Source of the DNA: Bacillota bacterium
GTDB taxonomy: Bacteria; Bacillota; Clostridia; Christensenellales; UBA1242
Assembly: GCA_009780625.1 (NCBI GenBank)
Contig: WQZR01000008.1
Span: forward strand, 1 to 22,425
Reading direction: 5' to 3'
Length of the DNA: 22,425 nt
Position numbers and translations under genes: made by a program. Of this stretch, positions 1 through 7,099 are shown in pieces. The notes beneath the pieces were generated by a model. That model was given only the letters and a program-made list of their open reading frames with translations. It was not told the origin of the DNA and did not search any database. Positions within the stretch are counted from its first letter, which is position 1; every line of letters begins with the position of its first letter.

Positions 1-163
1 CCCTTATTTACTTTATCGCCAGTTCCACCAACTCGCTCAAAAACAAAACCTTCACCTGTTGGTGCAGTGATTGTGTATTGAGTGCCATTCCCACCACCTC
101 CACATGCCACCAAAATAAACGGAAAAATAAGTGCAAGCATTCCTATAAAAATTGTCTTTTCAT
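1..163 (-). CDS. Lipoprotein, N-terminal part, apparently frameshifted; runs off the window
   Basis: Read from the ATG at 163 the gene stops after six codons. Shifting the frame after the run of four A (157-160 on the + strand, as T) opens a frame that continues to base 1. That frame has a hydrophobic segment ending in the lipobox LVAC (Cys codon 102-104), then a glycine-rich linker (GGGGNG) and a beta-type sequence (TQYTITAPTGEGF), as in lipidated surface proteins. A good GGAGG site lies 5 bases before the ATG, so 163 is the natural start. One extra A would give a normal Lys-rich n-region (MKKT..). Either the gene is broken, or a base was lost in sequencing or assembly. The ATG at 140 would keep the frame but gives a signal peptide with no positive charge. 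It follows the actin-like gene by about 40 bases. The function of the mature protein cannot be told. Confidence 0.6.
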
Positions 164-203
164 ATAAACCTCCATTTATAAATAGAGTTTAATAAAGTTT
201 TGG

Positions 204-1373
204 TTAATCTTTTTTCTCTTCTGTGTTGAGGTATGCGCCTGCGCCCATAATGCAAACGTTTTTAGGGTAGCTATATTCTTCAACTGGAAGTTTTGCTCTA
301 TTTGTTAGGAGGTTTTTGAAACCAAGAACTGCAGACGCGCCACCTGAAAGAAGAATGCCTGTTTGCATCACGTCTTTAAGTGTTTCTTCGCTTGTTTTGT
401 TGATTAGGTTTACAACTTCGCCTGCGATTGAGTTATATACATTATACATAGCGTTTTTGATGTCGACAGCTTCAACAACTTCAATTCTTGGGCTGTTTGT
501 GTTTACATCAACACCAGAAACCTCTTGGCTTGCCGTGTCTTTAGACATAAGGCTGCCAATGCTGTGTTTAAGTTTTCTTGCAGAGAATCTGCTTATTTTC
601 AAATTATAAACTTTTTGAACATAGTCCACGATGTTTGCATCGCAATCTTTTCCACCAAGAAGAAGCGTGACGCCGCTTACGATTGAATCGCCATCAACAA
701 TTGCAATGTCTGTTTTTGATGCACCCATGTCTACAACAAGATATGATGTGCCCTTGCCTCTGTCTTTTCCAAAACCTGCTGGAACACACACCGCACTTGG
801 CATAAATTCAACTTCTGAAATGCCTGCAAGATAGCAAACTTCTTTCAACTTTTCTCTTTCGTCGATGCTTATATATAAAGGAATGATTACTGTTGCTTTA
901 ATAACCGCATCATCAACTCTGATTGTTGCAAGTTTAGATAAAAAGTGGTTTAGCATTTTGCCACCAAGTTCCACATCAACAACCTGACCAGCAACAATTG
1001 GATATTTGATGCTTACAGTTTCGCCAGTCTTTCCAAAAATTTTTCTTACGTCATTTCCAATTGCAACAACATCGCCCTCTTGTCTGTCGCCTTTTGCTCG
1101 TTTTATTGCGCGTTGTGTTGCTTTCTTTTCTTCTGCTTCGTTTGCCTGAACAATTGTTGCAAGCTCGCCCTTTGTTCCAACTTCAGCAACACTTTCGTTT
1201 GCCTTGTCTGAAAGGTTTTGTGTGCTTGCTTTTTTGAAGTGGTCTTCGATTGTTGGTTCTCTAAAAACCGCCACCGAAGAAAGTTCTCTTAAAACTAGGC
1301 CTATGCCTTTGATGAATATTGTTGTTTCCCAGCCGCCAAGGTCTAGGGCTATTTCGAATTTCTGAATATGCAT
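204..1373 (-). CDS. MreB/actin-like ATPase, divergent, with an inserted linker
   Basis: A 389-residue protein of the actin/HSP70 ATPase fold, closest in pattern to MreB, the cytoplasmic filament that organises cell-wall synthesis. Phosphate-1 loop: residues 10-23 (LDLGGWETTIFIKG, cf. DLGTANTLVYVKG in MreB). Phosphate-2 loop: 213-228 (VVDMGASKTDIAIVDG). Adenosine motif: about 340-351 (ILLSGGASAVLGF), followed by a GAGAYL end. Residues about 40-100 form a charged Lys/Glu/Ala-rich insert where ordinary MreB has only a short loop. The start at 1373 is chosen because the protein then begins at the expected distance from phosphate-1 and because TGCTAGAAT lies 7 nt upstream. The longer frame begins with TTG at 1427 inside a hairpin repeat. 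No mreC, mreD or rodA neighbours are seen. It may be an MreB paralogue rather than the housekeeping copy. Confidence 0.8.
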   Translation of the reverse strand: MHIQKFEIALDLGGWETTIFIKGIGLVLRELSSVAVFREPTIEDHFKKASTQNLSDKANESVAEVGTKGELATIVQANEAEEKKATQRAIKRAKGDRQEGDVVAIGNDVRKIFGKTGETVSIKYPIVAGQVVDVELGGKMLNHFLSKLATIRVDDAVIKATVIIPLYISIDEREKLKEVCYLAGISEVEFMPSAVCVPAGFGKDRGKGTSYLVVDMGASKTDIAIVDGDSIVSGVTLLLGGKDCDANIVDYVQKVYNLKISRFSARKLKHSIGSLMSKDTASQEVSGVDVNTNSPRIEVVEAVDIKNAMYNVYNSIAGEVVNLINKTSEETLKDVMQTGILLSGGASAVLGFKNLLTNRAKLPVEEYSYPKNVCIMGAGAYLNTEEKKD

Positions 1374-1380
1374 TAACTTA

Positions 1381-1389
1381 ATTCTAGCA
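1381..1389 (-). promoter_or_regulatory. Extended -10 (TGC-TAGAAT) of the actin-like gene
   Basis: The -10 hexamer occupies 1386-1381 with TG one base upstream. The start codon follows after 7 nt and no Shine-Dalgarno sequence is present, so the predicted transcript begins at or next to the ATG. Confidence 0.6.
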
Positions 1390-1418
1390 CGAAAAGTTAA
1401 AAACTTATAATATTTTTC

Positions 1419-1445
1419 GGGTCGCAAAGATGTGCGACCCCTACA
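1419..1445 (-). repeat. Hairpin repeat copy 1 (GGGTCGCA..TGCGACCC + CTACA)
   Basis: A perfect 8-bp stem (1419-1426 with 1433-1440) and a 6-base loop, followed by the shared tail CTACA. The same element recurs near 8147 and 10932 in the same orientation. Here no T tract follows on the minus strand, and a separate terminator lies immediately upstream, so this copy is not needed for termination. Confidence 0.75.
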
Positions 1446-1477
1446 AATAAAAAAGGGTCAATCTTCCGATTGACCCT
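1446..1477 (-). terminator. Intrinsic terminator of the small-protein operon
   Basis: A perfect 9-bp stem AGGGTCAAT/ATTGACCCT (1454-1462 with 1469-1477) with a 6-base loop, followed on the minus strand by a run of T. The last codons and the TGA stop of the upstream gene lie inside the stem. Confidence 0.85.
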
Positions 1478-1718
1478 GCCTGGGGTGTGGCCAAGGTGTT
1501 CCTTCGCTGTTGTCTTGTTTCTTTTTATAGTTATCAAGGAGGTTCTTCTCTTCTATTTGTTTCTCGGCTGCTTCAAACATCATATTGACCGCTTGTTGCC
1601 CTTTTCCGAAAATCTGGTCGAGGCTTTGCATTCCAACGTCACGCAACGCGTGAACCTGCTGCGAATAGCCGCCTTCTCTTATAAAATGTTCATGCGTCCA
1701 ACCGCTTCTGTGGCTCAA
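1458..1718 (-). CDS. Small protein of unknown function, last gene of the operon
   Basis: An 86-residue, hydrophilic, largely helical protein that I do not recognise. Its middle contains QQAVNMMFEAAEKQIEEKN, and the C-terminus is polar and Pro/Gly-containing (PWPHPRQGQSED). The longest frame begins with TTG at 1730, but a GGAGG site at that very position points to the TTG at 1718, five bases beyond it (LSHRSGW.., residue 5 of the longer frame). It starts 21 bases after the preceding gene and ends inside the terminator stem, so it is the last gene of a five-gene transcript. No signal peptide or membrane segment is visible. Its reality rests on spacing, the ribosome-binding site and the terminator, not on homology. 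Confidence 0.6.
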   Translation of the reverse strand: MSHRSGWTHEHFIREGGYSQQVHALRDVGMQSLDQIFGKGQQAVNMMFEAAEKQIEEKNLLDNYKKKQDNSEGTPWPHPRQGQSED

Positions 1719-1739
1719 TCTTGCCTCCAATTTACCATG

Positions 1740-2045
1740 CTAGATGAACTTTATGTCGTCCCTTTCAAACCTAGCGTATTTTTTCACCTTAGGGCTTTGC
1801 AAAAGTGGTTGCCCAAGGTATTCTCTTTTTTCTTTTGATGTCTTTAAATCAAATTTCTTTTCGTTTATATCCTTTGAAAGATATGTCTGAATTCTGTTTA
1901 GAAGAGACCTGTTTGTGTTTTCAGCAAACAGACCGTTTTTTGCGATTTTAATTCTCATAATAGGGCTCTCTGTGTCTACAGACATACGCCCATGAATACT
2001 TCTTAAGGTTTCTAAATTAGAATCTCTTCTTTGTTGGTTTGCCAT
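1740..2045 (-). CDS. Small basic protein of unknown function
   Basis: A 101-residue protein rich in Arg, Lys, Asn and Ser, with no membrane segment or signal peptide. It has a polar N-terminus (MANQQRRDSNLETLRSIHG), a central segment LLNRIQTYLSKDI and a basic C-terminus (PKVKKYARFERDDIKFI). The charge would allow nucleic-acid or acidic-protein binding, but no known domain can be seen. The ATG at 2045 follows a GGGGAG site by five bases, 18 bases after the preceding stop. Fourth gene of the operon starting at 2938. Confidence 0.65.
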   Translation of the reverse strand: MANQQRRDSNLETLRSIHGRMSVDTESPIMRIKIAKNGLFAENTNRSLLNRIQTYLSKDINEKKFDLKTSKEKREYLGQPLLQSPKVKKYARFERDDIKFI

Positions 2046-2063
2046 ATTTTCTCCCCAAAAAAT

Positions 2064-2243
2064 TTAAGCTGAAAGCCCGTCGTTGCCTTTCATTCTTGCT
2101 GTGTTTTCTGCAGCTGGTGCTCCAACTCTTAGAGGGTTTTGTGTTGCTGTCACCATTGCAACTTTATCCGAAAATGCAACCGTTGTTCTTTTTGATTGTT
2201 TAACAACTCTTCCAACGTCTTCGTTCATTCTTTTTAGTCCCAT
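2064..2243 (-). CDS. 59-residue protein of unknown function
   Basis: A short frame beginning MGLKRMNEDVGRVVKQSKRT and ending RMKGNDGLSA, with a central hydrophobic stretch TVAFSDKVAMVTA that is too short and polar to be a clear membrane segment. A strong AAGGAGAGG site lies just upstream, inside the end of the preceding gene. The ATG is two bases after that gene's stop, which is typical of translational coupling. Spacing and ribosome-binding site strongly suggest that it is translated. No family is recognised. Confidence 0.6.
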   Translation of the reverse strand: MGLKRMNEDVGRVVKQSKRTTVAFSDKVAMVTATQNPLRVGAPAAENTARMKGNDGLSA

Positions 2244-2245
2244 GA

Positions 2246-2542
2246 TTATTCCTCTCCTTCTTCAAAATTATTTTCTATGATTAAATCCACTTCTTCTTTA
2301 AATCTTTCGTGGATAACCTTAAGCGCAGTTTTGGCAATGATTTTGTCTGTCAGCATCATCTCCGGAATGTCTTCCACTCTTGTTGGGTTTTCCCAAAGAG
2401 AGAACAAAACATTCATTTCTTCTGCTGTGCATACGCTGTCAATCTTTGCACCACTTTTGTCGTATAGTTCAAAAATTGATTGCAGTCTTGCCATAGTCAG
2501 TGGCTTGGCTTTATAAAACTCTGTGTATACGTTTTCTTGCAC
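2246..2542 (-). CDS. Small acidic protein of unknown function
   Basis: A 98-residue protein starting with GTG at 2542, supported by an AAAGGGG site five bases upstream. It looks helical throughout (MARLQSIFELYDKSG, then an acidic segment with VLFSLWENPTRVEDIPEMML) and ends in Glu (NNFEEGEE). Cytoplasmic and soluble by composition. It begins 18 bases after the TSUP gene and is followed by the 59-residue gene after two bases, so all belong to one transcript. I do not recognise the family. Confidence 0.65.
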   Translation of the reverse strand: MQENVYTEFYKAKPLTMARLQSIFELYDKSGAKIDSVCTAEEMNVLFSLWENPTRVEDIPEMMLTDKIIAKTALKVIHERFKEEVDLIIENNFEEGEE

Positions 2543-2560
2543 ACTGTCCCCTTTATGTTT

Positions 2561-2938
2561 CTATACTTTATTATACCCAGAAATTGTTGAAAACGAAAAC
2601 AAAACTGCGGACGTCGCAATCAAAAAAATTCCAAATGCAACTTGCAAATATGAAGCGTTTATAAACCTGGAAACAAAACTAAACCCAAAAGCAACCGCTG
2701 CTATTGCTATAAACATCCACCAAACGCCTCGCATTACTATAAGTTTGTTCTTTATATGAATAACTATTGCAAGAATTGACACAACAGAAAACATTGCAAG
2801 GTTGAAAGCTTGCGATGTATGTTGACTTAGTCCACACAAAAACACAAGCATTGGAATAAGAACAGTTCCGCCACCAAACCCCATTCCACCAAGAAGCCCA
2901 CCTGCTAGACCCGACAAAATCAAGAAAAGAATTTCCAT
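2561..2938 (-). CDS. TSUP (TauE/SafE) family membrane protein, half-length
   Basis: A 125-residue protein with about four membrane segments. The N-terminal signature GGLLGGMGFGGGTVLIPMLV (residues 14-33) is characteristic of the TSUP/TauE-SafE family, which moves sulfite, sulfonates or related small anions across the membrane. Full-length members have about 250 residues in two homologous halves. Half-length versions are known and presumably dimerise, often encoded as adjacent pairs; no second half follows here. It heads an operon with four small unknown genes. No Shine-Dalgarno sequence precedes the ATG at 2938, and a weak -10-like GAAAAT lies 5 nt upstream. Substrate unknown. Confidence 0.75.
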   Translation of the reverse strand: MEILFLILSGLAGGLLGGMGFGGGTVLIPMLVFLCGLSQHTSQAFNLAMFSVVSILAIVIHIKNKLIVMRGVWWMFIAIAAVAFGFSFVSRFINASYLQVAFGIFLIATSAVLFSFSTISGYNKV

Positions 2939-2968
2939 AGTCTATTTTCTGCAGATTCGGTTTATATA

Positions 2969-2977
2969 TGCTAAACT
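2969..2977 (+). promoter_or_regulatory. Extended -10 (TGC-TAAACT) of the hydrolase gene
   Basis: TG plus a hexamer matching four of six consensus bases, ending 6 nt before the ATG at 2984. No Shine-Dalgarno sequence is present. A probable leaderless start. Confidence 0.45.
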
Positions 2978-2983
2978 CGTTTT

Positions 2984-3583
2984 ATGAAAAACATTGTGAT
3001 TTTGACAGGTGCATCGGGAATTATTGAATGGCACGAATGGTTTAAAAACGAGTGTGAAAAACTTGGCTATAATGTGGTTCTGCCTGTTATGCCATGCAAG
3101 CACGACAAAAACCCAAACTATCCTTGGGTTAGAGAAGAACTTCTAAAACTTATGGAAGACGGAACTATCAACAAAGATTCTATAGTTGTTGCTCATAGTC
3201 TTGGAACACTTAGTTTTGCAAAGTTTGTTGCAGAGACTGGGCTTTCGGTTTATGCATTTATTTCTGTTGCAGGGTTCTGTGGAAAACTTAGATATAGCAA
3301 AAATCCAAAACTTCTTGTAAAAAATAGAGTAAAGCAAGTTTTTACTAATAAACTTGAATATCACTTAAGCGAAGAAGAAGCAAAAAAAGCTGCACCGCTT
3401 CTTGGAATAAAACATGCGATGTATTCCGACAACGACCATTTGATTTCAAAAAAAGAACTTGAACGTTATGCAAATCTTATTGGTGCTGAACATCACTTCT
3501 TTGAAGGTTGTGGGCACTTTTCTAGAACCAGCAAAACAATGGTTCTTCCAGAAATTCTTGAAATATTAAAAAAACTGGGCTAA
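2984..3583 (+). CDS. Alpha/beta hydrolase, RBBP9/YdeN family
   Basis: A 199-residue cytoplasmic protein of the short RBBP9/YdeN-type alpha/beta hydrolase family (small serine hydrolases, natural substrate usually unknown). The N-terminal strand runs into TGASGIIEWHEWF. The nucleophile elbow is VVAHSLGTL with Ser72. The acid is probably Asp149 or Asp151 in YSDNDHLI, and the base is His178 in EGCGHF, so the triad is complete. Length is normal for the family. No signal peptide. It is a single-gene unit, divergent from the TSUP operon, and its stop codon lies in the loop of the terminator shared with metG. Confidence 0.85.
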   Translation: MKNIVILTGASGIIEWHEWFKNECEKLGYNVVLPVMPCKHDKNPNYPWVREELLKLMEDGTINKDSIVVAHSLGTLSFAKFVAETGLSVYAFISVAGFCGKLRYSKNPKLLVKNRVKQVFTNKLEYHLSEEEAKKAAPLLGIKHAMYSDNDHLISKKELERYANLIGAEHHFFEGCGHFSRTSKTMVLPEILEILKKLG

Positions 3584-3594
3584 CCCAGTTTTTT
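3571..3594. terminator. Bidirectional terminator between the hydrolase gene and metG
   Basis: Stem AAAACTGGG/CCCAGTTTT (3571-3579 with 3584-3592) with loop CTAA containing the hydrolase stop. A/T tracts on both sides allow it to serve the two convergent genes. Confidence 0.85.
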
Positions 3595-3596
3595 GT

Positions 3597-5066
3597 TTAC
3601 TTAATTCTGATAAACAATGGCTCTACGTCTTTAAGAACTGTTCCGCATTTTCCGATTGCTTCTTTAACTTTCGCTGCCGCTTGTGGAATCACTGGAGCAG
3701 CATATGAGAACGCTAGCTTCAACGCTTCAAGAATTGCCAAAAGTTCTTGGTTTTTCTTGTCTACATTTTCGAGCTTCCATGGTGCTGTGTGGTCGATATA
3801 CACGTTGATGTTTCTAAACACATCAAGAAGACTTCTTGCATATTGGCTTGTTTCGTTTATATCTTTCCCTGTTGGAAGAATTTCAGCGACATCTTTTTTG
3901 ATTAAATCAATAAACTTTTTCTGTCTAGCATCAAACGCAGCCTTTGGAACTTTGCTGTCTTTAAACGATTTTTTCGCCATTGAATATATTCTGAAGAACG
4001 CGTTTCCAATAATATTTGCCAAATCTGTGTTGAATGTGTTCACAATGCTTTGATAGTCCATTCCAACATCGTTTGCTTGAATACCTTTTGTCAAAACCCA
4101 TCTAAGCCCTTCTGCCCCAACCTGTTCTATTGCAACACTTGGGTCTAGCCCTGTGCCTAAACTCTTAGACATCTTGCTTCCATCAACTGCTGTGATGAAA
4201 CCATGAACAAATTCTTTGTGTGGTGGGTTCACACCCATTTCTCTAAGCATGATTGGCCAGAAGATTCCGTGTGGTTTGATAATCTCTTTTGCCATGAAAT
4301 GAATCACTGTATCCCAAAATTCTTGTTTTGGTTTTGTAAAGTCATTTGGATAGCCCAGAACTGTTAGATAGTTTAGAAGTGCATCAAACCATACATATGT
4401 CACATAGTCTGTGTCAAATGGCAATTCTATTCCATGCCACACTCTAGACTTCGGTCTTGATATACAAAGGTCTGGAAGCCCTTCTTTAATCATGTTTAAA
4501 AGTTCTTTCTTATATGTTTCAGTGAAAAACCCTTCTTTGTTTAGAAGTTTAGTTAGCCAGTCTGCGTGTTTAGAAAGATTGAAATAATAGTTTTCTTCTT
4601 TGATTAGGGTTGGTTTTCTTTTGTGGTCTTTACACATTCCCTCTGCATCTAGTTGGTCGTCTTCAAGAAACAGTTCGCAACCTTCGCAATATAGTCCGCC
4701 GTCTTCTTTTTTGAAGAACTTCCCTTCTTTATGAAGTTTTGCAAGAACGCCTTGAACAACATCTATATGTCTCTTTTCTGTTGTTTGAATAAAGTCGTCG
4801 TATTCGATATTTAGAACTTTAAATAAGTCTACAAACTTTTTTCTAATTTCATCGTGATAAACTTTAGCCGTGATTTTTCTTTCTTCAATAACCTTTTGGT
4901 TTTTCTGCCCGTGCTCGTCTAGCCCGGTTGAGAAAAAAACTTCCACACCTTGCAGTTTTAAACTTCTAGCAAGAACGTCTGCAACAACAGTTGTTGCAGC
5001 ATGCCCAATGTGTGGGTTTCCGTTTGCATAGTATATTGGTGTTGTTATAAATGTCTTTTTTTGCAT
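3597..5066 (-). CDS. metG: Methionyl-tRNA synthetase (short form)
   Basis: Charges tRNA-Met with methionine in the cytoplasm. Numbered from the ATG at 5066 (489 residues): HIGH at 19-22 (NPHIGHA), the single zinc knuckle C127/C130/C145/H148, the WFDAL segment near 226-230, and KMSKS at 298-302. The protein ends after the anticodon-binding helical domain and lacks the C-terminal tRNA-binding (Trbp111-like) domain found in longer forms such as that of Bacillus subtilis. The longer frame starts with GTG at 5081, but TGATAGAAT lies 5 nt before the ATG at 5066 and the family begins with MxKxTFxITTPIYY, so 5066 is preferred. It lies downstream of the gene at 5089-6072, whose stop is close to this promoter. 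Confidence 0.95.
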   Translation of the reverse strand: MQKKTFITTPIYYANGNPHIGHAATTVVADVLARSLKLQGVEVFFSTGLDEHGQKNQKVIEERKITAKVYHDEIRKKFVDLFKVLNIEYDDFIQTTEKRHIDVVQGVLAKLHKEGKFFKKEDGGLYCEGCELFLEDDQLDAEGMCKDHKRKPTLIKEENYYFNLSKHADWLTKLLNKEGFFTETYKKELLNMIKEGLPDLCISRPKSRVWHGIELPFDTDYVTYVWFDALLNYLTVLGYPNDFTKPKQEFWDTVIHFMAKEIIKPHGIFWPIMLREMGVNPPHKEFVHGFITAVDGSKMSKSLGTGLDPSVAIEQVGAEGLRWVLTKGIQANDVGMDYQSIVNTFNTDLANIIGNAFFRIYSMAKKSFKDSKVPKAAFDARQKKFIDLIKKDVAEILPTGKDINETSQYARSLLDVFRNINVYIDHTAPWKLENVDKKNQELLAILEALKLAFSYAAPVIPQAAAKVKEAIGKCGTVLKDVEPLFIRIK

Positions 5067-5071
5067 AATCA

Positions 5072-5080
5072 ATTCTATCA
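5072..5080 (-). promoter_or_regulatory. Extended -10 (TGA-TAGAAT) of metG
   Basis: Hexamer at 5077-5072 with TG one base upstream; the ATG follows after 5 nt without a ribosome-binding site. It overlaps the longer GTG frame, which would make the promoter coding. Confidence 0.6.
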
Positions 5081-5088
5081 CACTTTTA

Positions 5089-6072
5089 TTATAAATTTGG
5101 GGCGAAGCGGAACTGTGGAGTTGCCCCCGCCACTATTGTTATATTTGCATCAAATGTTTCTTCAAACCATTCTAGACTGTCTTTTAGCAATTGGTTTGCA
5201 AGGTTGTTTGTGTGGGTTGTGTGGTTCACTCCGGTTGGTGGATGTTCTCCAAACATGGTGAGTGTAATGTTTAGAAACTCGTTTAATGCAGGTGCTGAAA
5301 AGTTGTTCACTCCAACCTTTGTGTTTTGAACATTTAAATTTCCATTGTTCATCAGCATTTCTGTTTCCACAACAACATATGTAAGCCTTGGAAGAAATGC
5401 CGAGATTGCCATTGCCGTCATGTTTTTTCCTTCAACAAGTTGCAAAACCATTCTCAAATTGAAAAGCCCGTTGTCTCCGCCACTTAGATGCATTTCAACA
5501 AACCTAAAGTTTACGCCAGATTCTTGAATCAACAAGTGGTCGATGTTTGGAAAGAAGTCGTTTAGAGCAATATTCAAAACTGCACCAACTTCGCCAGATG
5601 TTAGGTTGAAAGCTTCGAAGTTTAAATCTGTTCTGAACTTTTCTTGGTCGAATCGTGCTGGAATTCCGTTGTTGAAAACATCAAACCCAGCGCCGTTATC
5701 AACTTGTGTTGATGTGGAAAGGCAATAGCCCATCATTGTTTTTATTGCACTGGTTCTTAAATCAACTTCTTGTTGAGGTGCTGTGTTTCCAACAAAGCGA
5801 TTTGGAGCAAGTGTTGTGATGTTCACAGGATGGTTCATTTCATCAAGAAGGGCAATCAGCCCGTTGATTTCACCACCGTCTCCATCAATAAGTCTTTGAA
5901 TGAATGGCCAAATCCAAAAATAGAATGCTGTTGCAAAAACACCAAGAATAATAACTGCAGCAATGGTTATTTGCAGAATTCGTTTTCCAAAGCTTGCAAA
6001 AAAACCAGAACTCCTTCTGCGTCTTCGAATTTTCATTTGCATCTTTCTTTGTTTTTTTGTGAGTGCTTGCAT
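5089..6072 (-). CDS. Single-pass membrane protein of unknown function
   Basis: A 327-residue protein with a very basic N-terminus (KIRRRRR at 14-20), one membrane helix at about 32-56 and a long extracellular part. By the positive-inside rule the N-terminus is cytoplasmic. The outer part is beta-rich and Asn-rich, with segments such as NALNDFFPNIDHLLIQE-like amphipathic stretches and no Cys cluster or catalytic motif I can name. It may be a cell-surface or wall-associated protein; I do not recognise the family. The ATG at 6072 has only a weak purine-rich leader (GAGAAG), and an extended -10 lies 24 nt upstream. metG follows with its own promoter. Confidence 0.7.
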   Translation of the reverse strand: MQALTKKQRKMQMKIRRRRRSSGFFASFGKRILQITIAAVIILGVFATAFYFWIWPFIQRLIDGDGGEINGLIALLDEMNHPVNITTLAPNRFVGNTAPQQEVDLRTSAIKTMMGYCLSTSTQVDNGAGFDVFNNGIPARFDQEKFRTDLNFEAFNLTSGEVGAVLNIALNDFFPNIDHLLIQESGVNFRFVEMHLSGGDNGLFNLRMVLQLVEGKNMTAMAISAFLPRLTYVVVETEMLMNNGNLNVQNTKVGVNNFSAPALNEFLNITLTMFGEHPPTGVNHTTHTNNLANQLLKDSLEWFEETFDANITIVAGATPQFRFAPNL

Positions 6073-6095
6073 ACTTAGACTTCTCTAATGTATTT

Positions 6096-6104
6096 AGTAT
6101 ACCA
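6096..6104 (-). promoter_or_regulatory. Extended -10 (TGG-TATACT) of the membrane-protein gene
   Basis: TATACT (6101-6096) with TG one base upstream and no recognisable -35. The predicted leader is about 17 nt. The same nine bases form the mnmE promoter. Confidence 0.55.
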
Positions 6105-6127
6105 ATTCCAGTCAATAACTAGTAATT

Positions 6128-6151
6128 AAAAAAACGCCTTTTGGCGTTTTT
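6128..6151 (-). terminator. Terminator of degV
   Basis: Stem AAAAACGCC/GGCGTTTTT with a 4-base loop, followed on the minus strand by further T residues; located just after the degV stop. Confidence 0.85.
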
Positions 6152-6161
6152 GTTTGGTTGG

Positions 6162-7007
6162 TTATGCTCTGAAGTATAGAACTCCGAGTGTGCCCTCTCC
6201 GCAGTGCGATGTAATCACGCAGCCTGCAGTTGTCACCATAATGTCTTTGAAACCTTCTGCTGTAAGTTTGTCTTTAAGTGCTTTGATTGTTTCTTTTTCC
6301 ATTGTTGTGTATGTGATAAAGCAATAGTCTTTAATAGCTGGTTCATCTTTAAGAAGGTCTGGCACATATTGCTCAACAAGAACGTTGTCTAGGCGACCTT
6401 TATATGTTTTTTCTTTAATAAGTTTTCCTTCTTTGTTCATTGTAAGTTTTGGTTTAATTTTAAGAAGGTTTGCACCAAGAAGTTGAACCATGCTGCAACG
6501 TCCGCCTTTTTTCATATATTCTAGGTTGTCTAGAATAAACGATGCTTGGCTTTTTGGAACCCAAACAGTTCTAAGTTCTTCAGCAATTTCTTTTGCAGTT
6601 CTCTTTCCATCGTTAAGTTGTGTTGCTTTGATTGCAACAAGTCCTGTTCCTGTTGAAAGACTTTTTGAATCAACAACATAAACGTTTTTAAACTTCTCTG
6701 CCGCTTTAACTGCGTTTTCGTATGTTAGAGAAATTCCAGCTGAAATTTCAACGTGCACAAGTGCATCGAAGCCTTTAAGATGTTCTGTGAAGAACTCTTC
6801 GAAATAGAATTCGTTTGGCGCAGCAGTTTTTGGCAGAATTTTTGTTTTCTTAACAAATGCGTAGATGTCTGCTGGTGTTAGGTTCTTGCCGTCGAAGAAC
6901 TCTTCTTCGCCAAGCAAAACTGGCATTGTTGTTGTTGAAATGTTATATTTTTTTAGAAGCTCTGGAGATAAGTCTCCTGCAATTCCCATTGTGAATTTAA
7001 TTTTCAT
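6162..7007 (-). CDS. DegV family fatty-acid-binding protein
   Basis: A 281-residue DegV protein. Family members bind a fatty acid between two domains, and some (FakB) present it to the kinase FakA for incorporation into phospholipid. Visible family features: the N-terminal segment GDLSPELLKKYNI, the TAAPNEFYFEEFF region (cf. TSQPS in the family), VVDSKSLSTGTGL at about 135-147, and GGRCSMVQLLGANLLKIKPKL in the second half. The usual DST/DSTCD start is changed to GIAGDLS, so binding of the ligand carboxylate may differ. The ATG at 7007 has an AAAGGA site in a leader of about 20 nt. fakA is not in the window, so the role in lipid metabolism is inferred from the family. Confidence 0.88.
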   Translation of the reverse strand: MKIKFTMGIAGDLSPELLKKYNISTTTMPVLLGEEEFFDGKNLTPADIYAFVKKTKILPKTAAPNEFYFEEFFTEHLKGFDALVHVEISAGISLTYENAVKAAEKFKNVYVVDSKSLSTGTGLVAIKATQLNDGKRTAKEIAEELRTVWVPKSQASFILDNLEYMKKGGRCSMVQLLGANLLKIKPKLTMNKEGKLIKEKTYKGRLDNVLVEQYVPDLLKDEPAIKDYCFITYTTMEKETIKALKDKLTAEGFKDIMVTTAGCVITSHCGEGTLGVLYFRA

Positions 7008-7033
7008 TATTTTTTTTCCTTTTTTATTGTACT

Positions 7034-7039
7034 TTTATA
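7034..7039 (-). promoter_or_regulatory. Probable -10 (TATAAA) of degV
   Basis: TATAAA preceded directly by TG, giving a leader of about 20 nt that contains the AAAGGA site. No clear -35. Confidence 0.45.
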
Positions 7040-7099
7040 CATCAATTTTAACATAAAAATAGTTTCTTGTGAAATGTTTCGATGTCGTTTTTGTCACTT

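Noticed and set aside
1374..1427. N-terminal extension of the actin-like protein from TTG at 1427
   Set aside because: The start lies inside the hairpin repeat, the extension has no family match, and the promoter is within it.
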